Below, one piece after another: positions 55,118 to 64,000 of a stretch of 64,000 bases of DNA. The notes beneath the pieces were generated by a model, which was given only the letters and a program-made list of their open reading frames with translations, had not been told where the DNA came from and ran no database searches. The first letter of the stretch is position 1. Every line of letters starts with the position of its first letter. The translations under genes were made by a program, and so were the position numbers. The stretch covers positions 159,294,731 through 159,358,730 of the forward strand of contig CM042693.1 of the NCBI GenBank assembly GCA_023614405.1, in the 5' to 3' direction. The stretch is from Avena insularis (lineage: Eukaryota > Streptophyta > Magnoliopsida > Poales > Poaceae).

Positions 55118-56515
55118 TTATTCAAAATCAAGTGATTCAAGAAGTCCATCGCAATGGAGTTTCTTCATACTCTTCACTCCAATATGACCAAGACGACAGT
55201 GCCACATATAGGTCGAGTTCTCGCTCAATTTCAAATGTTTAGCTTCAATGTTATTAATGTGTGTATTTCTACAATCGAGATTCAATAATAATAGACCATC
55301 TATCAAAGGTGCATGTGCATAAAACATATTACTCATATAAATCGAACAACCATTATTCTCGGACTTAAACAAGTAACTGTCTCGCGATAAACATGATCCA
55401 GATATAATGTTCATTCTCAACGCAGGCACTAAATAACAATTATTTAAGTATAAAACTAATCCCGATGGTAGATGAAGAGGTAGCGTGCCTACCGCGATCA
55501 CATCAACCTTTGATCCATTTCCAACGCGCACCGTCACCTTGTTCTTGGCTAGTTTCCGTCTATTCTGCAGCACATGTTTCGAGTTACAAATATGAGCAAC
55601 CGAACCAGTATCAAATACCCAGGCACTACTACGAGTACTAGTGAGATACGCATCAATAACATGTATATCGGATATACCTTTCTTCTTGATGTTGCCGTTC
55701 TTCAAATCCGCCAAGTACTTAGGGCAATTCCGCTTCCAGTGACCCTCTCCCTTGCAGTAAAAGCACTCAGTATCAGGCTTAGGCCCTGCCTTGGTCTTCT
55801 TCGCCGACGCGGTAACTTTCTTACCGCCCTTCTTGAAGTTTCCATTTTTCTTAGACTTGCCTTGCTTCTTGAATTTGGTGGTCTTATTGACCATCAACAC
55901 TTGGTGCTCTTTCTTGATGTCCACTTCCACAGACTTTAACATGGAGAAGAGTTCGGGCAACGACTTGTCCATGTTTTGCATATTGTAGTTCATCACAAAG
56001 TTCTTGTAACTTGGTGGTAGTGATTGGAGGACACGATGAATCCCCAAAGCATTAGGAATCACTATACCCAAGCTTTGAAGCTTGCTTGCGTGCCCAGACA
56101 TCTCAAGCACCTGCTCACTGATGGAGCTGCCCTCTTCCATCTTGCAGTTCAAGAACTTTTCAGAAGCCTCATAACTCTCAAATGCCGCGTGAGCCTCAAA
56201 TATCATTTTGAGATCACGGACAATATCATGTGGGTCATGGTTCTCAAACCTTTTTTGAAGCTCCGATTCCAAACCATACAAGATAGCACACTGAACTGTG
56301 GAGTACTGATTCTTTCGAGCGAGGAAAACATTCTTTACCTCATCGGTAGCATCAGCTGCAGGTGGGTCATCCAGCGGTGCATCTAGCACATAGGTCAAAT
56401 TACCAGCATTGAGGAAAATCCTCAAGTTGTGGAACCAATCCGCGAAGTTGCTTTCATTGTTTTTCAACTATTCTTTCTCTAAGAACACATTAAAATTGAT
56501 GGTAGGGGACGCCAT
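55118..56515 (-). pseudogene. Copia C gag, protease and GAG-pre-integrase
   Basis: The natural ATG is at 56513-56515 (MASPTINFNVFLEKE, then TAG). From 56467 a 449-codon frame runs on. It contains the UBN2 gag (FLNCKMEEGSSISEQVLEM, RVLQSLPPSYKNFVMNYN), a CCHC knuckle (CFYCKGEGHWKRNC, residues about 237-250), the protease SAWVFDTGSVAHICNS (about 285), and the GAG-pre-integrase MWHCRLGHIGVKSMKKLH. A stop follows at 55118. It is the best-preserved retroelement frame here, lost mainly to an early stop and a stop before integrase. Confidence 0.9.
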
Positions 56516-57696
56516 TGATCTACAACATATTTGTAATAGTTTAGACTAAGTTTATGAAAAATTGAGTTCTAATTAATATTTAAATTAATCTAGGTGAACT
56601 CCCACTCAAAACAATATCCCTCACATTGTTTTAGTGATCACACAAACCAAATCCACCACATCAAAACCGATCATCACGAGAAATGATGTAGCTTCAATGG
56701 TGAACAATCCACATGTTCATCATATCCACTATATGACTCATGATTTACCTTTCGGTGATCCATGTTCGGAGACCATGTATGTACATGATAGGATCGTCAA
56801 TATCAAACCTTAGCTTCCGCATGAGAAATCTGGCTTGCTCCCGTTGTATACACTCACAGAATCTTACACACCGGATCATCACATGGTGCTTCAAAACAAC
56901 AAGCTTTAGCAACGATGCTTACTAAGGATGAACACTTTATAATTTGAAATTTTGTGCTAGAGGGATCATCTTATAATGCTACCGTCGCAAACTAAGCAAT
57001 ACAAGATGCATAAAAGGATTAAGATCACATGCAAGTCAAAATATGTGATATGATATGGCCTTTCTTCTTGTGCTTCCGATCTCCATCTTCAAGAACGAAT
57101 ATGATCTCCATCATCATCGGCATGGCATCAACGTCAATGGCGCTGCTCCATGGTTGTCGTCCACCAGCATCAACTATTACAACTACTTTGAATAATAGAC
57201 ATGCATGTCTTAACGGAGTTAAAAAGACAACCATATGGCTCCTACCGGTTGCCGACTTACAATAAGGAACATTGCACACATCATATATAATCACAATCAT
57301 GGCCATATCACATCACATCACACCCCTGCAAAACAAAGTTAGACGCCTCTAATTTTCTTTGCATGTTTTACGTGGTTTGGGGCTTCCAATAAGTGTCGTT
57401 CTAACTTACGAACAAGAACCACAACGTCGATACTAGTATTCTCAATCACCCGTTGTAAATTGAATCTTAACTATGTTGGGAGAAACAGGCACCCGCAAAG
57501 CCACTTATGCAATACAAGTTGCATGTCAAGTGTGGAGCAAGTCTCATGAATGATGTCATGTAAGGTTAGCCCGGGCCGCTTCATCCCACCATCCCACAAG
57601 ATGCAAAGTACACAAGAAGCAATCGACAACAAAAAGCATCAACACCCACAATGACCATTCTGTTCTACTCGTGCAACAGATCTACATATAAACCTG
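56516..57696 (-). other. Copia C 5' leader
   Basis: About 1.2 kb of untranslated sequence between the primer site (57697-57708) and the gag ATG. No gene supported. Confidence 0.65.
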
Positions 57697-57708
57697 GCTC
57701 TGACACCA
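57697..57708 (-). other. Primer-binding site of Copia C
   Basis: TGGTGTCAGAGC on the minus strand, one base from the LTR end at 57710. It is a one-base variant of the usual Met-tRNA complement. Confidence 0.8.
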
Positions 57709-57709
57709 C

Positions 57710-59561
57710 TGTAGGGGTTCATAGCATGGAAAACAAAAAATTTCTACCGCATGCACACAAACAAGCCAAGATCTATCTACTAGATTGTAGCAACGAGTCG
57801 ATTAGAGTACTCACCCTCGAAGATTCCAAAGCGGTTAACGAGAGCAGATTCTCGTGGGTGATGTAGTCGTACACTTGCCGATCTCAAGATCGTGTAGACG
57901 ATCCTTCCGGCGCTGCGTTCCGGCAGCGCTTCCGCAGTCGGTCACACGTTCGGTACTCGATGAAGACCTTCCTCTCCCTTGTTCCAGCAGGCAGCGGAGG
58001 TTGTAGTTCTACCCTCACGATTCCGACAGCACGACGGCGTGGTGTCAGAAGTAGAGGGAAGATCCCACAGGGCTTCACTTAAACCGGTGCGAGTTATGGT
58101 GGATCTAGGGTTTCCGATGATCTAGGTTTAGAAGGGCCGGAGAGGAGGAGGAGGTGTCAGCGGCGGCTAGGGCGACGGCGACAGGCTGGCGGCAGCGCAC
58201 AGTGAGGAGGGCTTGGTGTTGTGTTGTTTGGGGCATCCCTCCCCCTCTATTGATGAGAGGGAGCCAGTCTTGGGAGAGGGGAGTTTGCATCCATACCCAA
58301 ACCCAAGTTGGATAGAAGGAAGGACTCTTTCCTTCTTCCACTAGGAAACCATTGTTCCAGTTTTACTTTTCAAACCTCCCTTTTGACTTTCAATTTAGAT
58401 CTTTAATTCTCTCTCGCAAATGCCCAACAAAGTGACCTAGGACATGATCCAATCATTGCACTTACCCATGACACATTCATGTACCATTCCCCTTCCGGTC
58501 CGGTGAACCTTCTAGACCCTTCTAGAACCTCTCTGATGAAAACATCGAAATCATTCCCGAACTCCGGAATCGGACATTCCTTATATGAACCGTAATATCC
58601 GGACCATTCCGGATCTCCTCGTGATATCCCGGATCCCATCCGAGACTCCGAACAACATTCAGTTTCCCTACTTACATTCCATATCTACTAAAGAACATCG
58701 AATCCTTAAGTGTGTCTCCCTACGGTTCGTGAATTATGCGGACATGACCGAGACACTTCTCCGATCAATAACCAATAGAGGAATCTGGAAATTCACATGG
58801 CTCCCACATATTTCTACGATTACTTTGCGATCGAATGAACCACTTACATATGATACCAATTTCCCTTTCTCTCGCGATAGTTTACTTATCCGAGGTTTGG
58901 TCATCGATATCTCTGCATACCTAGTTCAACCTTGTTACCGATAAGTACTCTTTTCTCGTTCCCGTGATATGTGATCCCTTGTGTGCCAGTCACATGCTTG
59001 CAAGCTAATTGGATGACATTCCACTGAGAGGGCCCAGAGTATATCTATCTGTCATATGGATGGACAAATCCCACTCTTGATCCATGTGACTCAACACATA
59101 CTTTCTGAACACTCAGTGCCACCTTTATAGTCACCCAGTTACGGTGTGGTGTTTGATGTCATCAACGCATCCTTCCGGTGAAGGTGATTAGCATGATCTC
59201 ATGGTCGAAGGAATTAGGTTACTATGTGTCAGAAATCTTATAGGAAACAAACTATTGAAATAACTTGATCTTTATGCTACGCTTATCTATAGGAGTATGT
59301 CCATCATACCATTCTCCTAATGATATGATCTCGTTGTTAATAACATCTCAATGTTCATGATCGGGAAACCACGATCATCTATCAACCAACAAGCTAGTAT
59401 TAGAAAGAGGCTTTACTAGGGACTCTAATTTAGTTTATAAATCACACAAGTATTAATGTTTCCGTTTAATACTATTATAGCATGAATGTAAACATTTATC
59501 ATAAAAACAAAGATATAATAATAACCACTTTTATTATTGCCTCTAGGGCATATCTCCAACA
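57710..59561 (-). repeat. 5' LTR of Copia C
   Basis: 1,852 bp; minus strand begins TGTTGGAGATATGCCCTAG and ends GAACCCCTACA. Followed on the right by TSD TCCTT. Frames within it (58105-58341, 58403-58639, 58585-58944) have no recognisable product. Confidence 0.92.
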
Positions 59562-59870
59562 TCCTTGATAGATGTCATCAAAAACAAGATCACCGAGCTT
59601 CGTCTGCAGCTGGGGTAGTGAGACTCCTTGCTTGCAACATTGTGCTTTCATCCTTATGTGTGTGTTGTCCTTTGTGTTAGTATTTGGATCTATGTTGGTG
59701 TTTCTCCTCGAACATTGTTGTGTCCTCTTAACTGCCGGTTTGTTAATCGTAGCATCTTCTGGTTCTGTCCAGTCGAGCTCATTGTACCGCTACCTTGATC
59801 CCCTATGATTTTATTTATAAGGATGTTCTCTAACGCCTTTTATGTAAAAAAGTCGTAGCTACTAGCTAGG
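59562..59870 (+). mobile_element. Decayed LINE, 3' piece
   Basis: Sequence directly right of the Copia LTR, joined to 22383 once the element and the TCCTT duplication are removed. The first bases read IDVIKNKITELRLQLG then a stop, plausible as the ORF2 C-terminus, followed by a T-rich 3' UTR and a short A run near 59846. The right border is approximate. Confidence 0.5.
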
Positions 59871-60765
59871 TCTATTGTGTTCAACCTTCTTGTCAGAGAT
59901 GATCTCCATTAGGGAGATCTAGTGGGCTGCTGTTTTTGTTTTGTTTCTATTTTTTCATCTTATTTGGTACTAAAAATCTTTTCTAGTATATAATGGAAAG
60001 CACTCCTACGAATCATTCATAAGAAATCGAACAATGTAATTGCCATAGTGAGAGCTTGAAGAAAATCACCTTGTTAGGTCCCTAATTTACATGGGGAAAC
60101 AACCTACATATCCTCACCTTGAGAAGGTAGACTGGATGCTGATAGACTACATAATGAGAACTTGATGATTAGTACCACATATTTACCGCATAAGATACAA
60201 AATTCCCTGAAAAGGGCATTCTAAATGCACGGTTTCGTGCCCACATATAGAAACAACCCTTGGCAGTAAACAAAATCCATCTTCTCAGAAAAATACTGAC
60301 CCCCGCGCGGCGGCGGCGTGCCACCCGGGGGACTAGGACGCCTCCATTTGTCTCTCCCTCACTCTACTGCCCCTTCTCTCCGCCGCCACCTGAGGTGGGC
60401 TGGGCAAAGCCTGGTCGGCATGATGGCGCGGGGCATCCACTGGGCACAACCACAGGGGAAGCAGGAGGCACCTCCTCTCCTTCAACTGTGGTGGTGGTGC
60501 AGGGTGATGGCGGAAGTTTGAGTGCGCCAGGATCAAGTGTGGTAGTGTCACCTTGGGCCTGAGCGGTTTCGTTCGAGATCTCGACGACTAGGGCGCTCAA
60601 GCACCTCGTCCTGCGGTGACCTTTATAGATGGGTGCCGGGCCAACGGACCGAGACATGGTGGCAGCATTCTCCTCCTCCGGTGGTGGACGGCCAGAGTGG
60701 GATCTAGTGCAGGGGATCTTGGGATCCCACACTGATCTCTGGCGGGGAAGATCTAGCTGACAACG
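59871..60765. other. Unassigned sequence with a GC-rich patch
   Basis: AT-rich to about 60290, then GC-rich to 60740 with overlapping frames on both strands but no recognisable protein. It borders the inverted LTR-like copy at 60766. It could be LINE 3' UTR followed by an unidentified repeat. Confidence 0.35.
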
Positions 60766-62349
60766 TGTAACACCGTCAAATCGGCCCTATGCAAGTTTTA
60801 GCGATTCCTGCCAAACCCGCATAGAAATGATTCAAAGATGCCCACTAGGCACTTTCGTGTGTTTGGCGTCCATAACCCTGCACAGGCCAAGCCAGAAGGG
60901 TAACCCTACGAACGATTCGAACTCAAACCTGCTACAACAAAAGGGGTGTTGATAAAGGGCAAAGGAAAAAGAGAGTGGTCAGTACTAAGGCCAATACACA
61001 GTGAGTCTTAGAATTTAGTTGCTCTCGCCGACATAGGTATGGTGTACTGAAGCGGCAAAGAAGCATTCACTAAACAACCTATAGAGACTCGGTACAACTA
61101 TCGTCTATCGATGAGATATAAGAAAGACCTATACGGAAACAACTTGATACTACCACCAATCATACCTATCCTGGTATTTCCCCCTCGAGACCAAACGAGG
61201 AAGTCATTCCAAGGAAACTCACACAGTTGGCAGTTTTATTCATTCTCTCAGTGGTGCTTATCTAACTTACTAGTCATATCAGATCCAAGTCAAACTATAA
61301 CAGTAAATTTTAGTTGTAGTTGTCTATGATCAAGAAACTTTGCTCCAAGTCGTCCATAACCGCGTACACGACTTTTCGAAAAGATTTAACCCTGCAGGGG
61401 TGCACAAAAGTTTCCACACGCACTTCTGTCCTTTTTGCCAGATCAAATAATATACACCCATCGGTTTGTCGGCGGGTCTTCGTACACAACGCTTTCCCAG
61501 AACCAAAGCAAGTACATGGGTCCACCCAAAAGAGCTACCCGTACGAGGTATAGCTAATCCTCATATGGACCCTGAGGTTGCATGCACTTGTCATGCGAGC
61601 AGAGGCCATAGACAATATATTCCTGTGATAGAGTGTCGCACTTACGCCACTATAATAAACTCTCATCGAGCAACAGGTAATAAACATCTTATACATGGCA
61701 TACATGGTATAGGTACAATACGTAACATTTCAAGACGAACTAGTTTGTGGCCCCCAGAACAATACTTTGAAATCAGGTAATAAGCCGATAGGGGTGCCCA
61801 TACACCCCACATGTGGTTAGCACGCTCGTCTCAGAACATGTGTCAGGAACTCGGGTCCTAGGTGGACACAGGGGGCGGGATAATAACCAGATCTCGACTA
61901 TTACCTCCTGTGCCTCTAAATTAATTACATCTACTCCCAATATTTAATTAACAAGTTGTAATTAAAGCCATGATCATCTCCACCATTAAGCATGTGCCAA
62001 CCCCGACCTCAGTGGAACATCAACGACGCGAAGCGACACCTGAGAAAGCAACTACGACTCACAAGGATGGCTGAATACCAAACAATAGGTAATAGGAGGT
62101 GTCCAAGGCAATATACAGGCTGCAAGGAATGTAAATGGTGTACGGAAACAAAAGCAATGCGACAAATATAGCAATAGATCAACAGGAGGAAGTAAAGACT
62201 ATAAATACAAAATAGGTAGAAAGAGGGAGAATGCTCACCTGGAAATACTGCCGAGGGATCATCAAACGATCGGGTCAACACTCGCATCAACTCATCAGCC
62301 TAATCCATGAATAAGCAAAGCACTAAAAGAAACACCGGATGCACTATTT
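60766..62349 (-). mobile_element. Truncated inverted copy of the 4-kb LTR-like element
   Basis: Begins TGTAACACC and is recognisable as the reverse complement of the end of the element at 14083-18103, for example around the AACCCGCATAGAAA block (60818-60831) and GCACTTTCGTG (60849-60859). It extends to the CACCGGATGCACTATTTAA block (62332-62350), which matches the first copy near 16096. The tandem repeat is reduced to about one unit. The rest is missing, truncated next to the Angela-like LTR. Confidence 0.8.
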
Positions 62350-62363
62350 AATGGGGTTTTTAG

Positions 62364-62893
62364 TGTAGGGATTCATAGCATGGAAAAGATATTTTTTACC
62401 GCATACACACAAACAAGCCAAGATCTATGTACTAGATTGAAGCAACGAGTCGATTAGAGTACTCAATCTCGAAGATTCCAAAGCGGTTAACGAGAGTAGA
62501 TTCTCGTGGGGTGATGTAGTACTACACTTGCCGATCTCAAGATCGCATAGACGATCCTTTCGGCGCTGCATTCCGGCTGCGCTTTCGCAGTCGGTCACAC
62601 GTTCAGTACTCGATGAAGACCTTCCTATCCCTTGTTCCAGCAGGCATTAGAGGTTGTAGTTCTCCCCTCGCGATTCCGGCAACACGACTACGTGGTGTCG
62701 GAAGTAGAGGGAAGATCCTGCAGGGATTCGCATAAGCCAGAGCAGGTTATGGTGGATCTAGGGTTTTTGGCGATCTAGGGTTTAGAATGCCGCAGAGGAG
62801 GAGGCGTGCCGGCGGTGGCTAGGGAGGCGATGGCAAGGCAGCGGCGACGCTAGGTGGGGTGGGGTTGGTGTTGTGTTGTCCTTCGGGCACCCC
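62364..62893 (-). repeat. Truncated Angela/BARE-like LTR
   Basis: Starts TGTAGGGATTCATAGCATGG and follows the left (3') end of the Copia C LTRs at 57710 and 22384 for about 530 bp, then stops exactly where TGATACGT begins. No primer site lies to its left, so it is not the 5' LTR of a complete element on that side. Confidence 0.85.
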
Positions 62894-64000
62894 TGATACG
62901 TTGGAAACGTATCTATAATTTTTGATGCTCCATGCTTGTTTAGTATCTACTTTGCTTTACTTGTCTACACTTTGAGGTTCTTTTTACATGTTTTCTGGTA
63001 CTAACCTATTAACAAGTTGCAATAGTGGCAGATGCCTGTTTTCTGCTGTTTTTGGTTTCAGAAAATATAGTAAAGAAATATTCTCGGAATTGGAAGGGAC
63101 GAGCGTCAAAGTCAATAACTTTCCGTGGGGTCAGGTGGACCCACGCCTGGGTAGGGTTTTCCTACCCTGGTCGCCTCTCGGACTCCCCCCTTCGCCTATA
63201 AGAAGCCCTCAATATAGAAACTCTCAGCACCCAATCAGAAATCCACGAAACTGTCTGTAGCCGCCGCCACAATCGTCCCTAGATCAGGGGATCTGAAGCT
63301 CTTCCCGGCACCCTACGGGAGGGGATATCATCCCGGAGGCCTTCTCTCCGGTATGATTCGTGAGTAGTTCCACCTTGGACTATGGGTCCATGTAGTATCT
63401 AGATGGTTGTATCTCCTCCTTTGTGCTTTCATGTATAGATCTTGTGAGCTCCGTTCATGATCAAGATCTAATCTATTTGTAATCATGCATGTTGTGTTTG
63501 CGGGGATCCGATGGATATTGAGATTATTATGTTGGTTTGATTAATGGTTCTATCTTTATGATTCTATCATATCTGTGTTGTTTGTGATCTTGCATGCTCT
63601 CTGTTGCTAGTGGTTATCTTGGCCAAGTAGTTGCTAGTGACTCCAAGAGGGAGTATTGATGCTCGATAGTGGGTTCATGCCTCTAGTTTCCAAGGGAAGT
63701 GACAAAAATCTCTTCAGTTGTAGATGTCCTATTGCTACTAGGGAGAAAATAACGGTCCCTTGTTCATGGAACATGTGGATTGTGTACCTTACACACTTTG
63801 CTTAAAGCAGTTGTCTGTTGCTTGCAACTTAATACTGGAGGGGGTTCAGATGATAACCTGAAGGTGGACTTCTAGTCATATATACAGTTGGATTACGATC
63901 TATGTATAATGTTGTATTGCCCAATCAACTTCATAGGATCTTGCTAGCTAGTAATTGCATTCTTATGCCTTGCTCAGTTCCTGTCAATTGCCCCGCTGTA
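62894..64000 (+). repeat. Start of a TGATACGT-type LTR, runs off the window
   Basis: Begins TGATACGTTGGAAACGTATC, whose GATACGTT/AACGTATC arms form an inverted repeat. It contains a GCCTATAAGAAG TATA-like motif near 63195 and a long T-rich tail. Such TGATACGT LTRs belong to very common Triticeae Gypsy elements; I do not assign the family. No coding region or 3' border is seen before the window ends. Confidence 0.7.

Larger units (their letters stand above)
22384..59561 (-). mobile_element. Angela/BARE-like Copia C (minus strand), carrying two Gypsy insertions
   Basis: The 5' LTR is on the right (57710-59561) and the 3' LTR on the left (22384-24205). TSD TCCTT is at 22379-22383 and 59562-59566. 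The primer site is 57697-57708 and the polypurine tract 24206-24220. Read on the minus strand the element is gag, protease, integrase start (56515-54516), integrase end, RT, RNase H start (33752-32126) and RNase H end (24587-24279). The gaps are filled by a CRM Gypsy (24593-32120) and a Tat Gypsy (33753-54510). Without them the native element is about 8.9 kb, the usual size of BARE/Angela elements. All frames carry stops. Confidence 0.93.

Overview
The window is plant nuclear DNA, most likely from a Triticeae grass (wheat, Aegilops, barley or rye group). The reasons are a typical grass CC-type glutaredoxin gene, Stowaway MITEs with TACTCCCTCCGT-type ends, BARE/Angela-like Copia LTRs (TGTTGGA...TGCCCTAGAGGCAATAATAA), a CRM-clade Gypsy element whose LTR begins TGATGAGGACATCC, and a TGATACGT-type LTR at the right edge. 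No bacterial, organellar, tRNA, rRNA or CRISPR feature was seen. The species cannot be fixed from the sequence alone.

Only one intact host gene was found: a single-exon 103-residue CC-type (ROXY-like) glutaredoxin on the minus strand at 6307-6618, with a TATA box at 6787-6794. It lies in a small low-copy island (about 6.1-10 kb) that also holds a 5'-truncated LINE, microsatellites and several MITEs. To its left is a decayed Copia element (about 1258-6067).

The rest is two nests of insertions that can be resolved to the base from target-site duplications (TSDs). Nest 1 (9998-19570): a Stowaway MITE is interrupted by a Copia element with 137-bp LTRs (10016-19318, TSD CAAAT). That element carries a 4,021-bp non-coding TG...CA insertion in its reverse transcriptase (14083-18103, TSD CATGC), probably a solo LTR. 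Nest 2 (about 20.7-59.9 kb): a decayed L1-type LINE is split by a minus-strand Angela/BARE-like Copia (22384-59561, TSD TCCTT). That Copia was hit by a minus-strand CRM-clade Gypsy in its RNase H (24593-32120, TSD AGATC) and by a plus-strand Tat-lineage Gypsy in its integrase (33753-54510, TSD CATAA). The Tat element was in turn hit by a plus-strand Copia (44000-52633, TSD AGTGC).

The most interesting object is inside the Tat element. Besides sense gag-pol with two RNase H domains, it carries a long, spliced antisense gene (about 53530 down to 41283) with its own TATA box, a putative-gypsy-type-transposon (PF04195-like) first exon and a coiled-coil-rich downstream part. The youngest Copia sits exactly inside a 79-bp intron of that gene. 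Another intron of the gene consists of 60-bp tandem repeats built around a motif also found at the element's polypurine tract.

The right end (60766-64000) holds a truncated second copy of the 4-kb LTR-like element, a truncated Angela-like LTR and the start of another LTR that runs off the window. Every retroelement coding region seen is broken by stops, frameshifts, deletions or nested insertions, so none looks autonomous.
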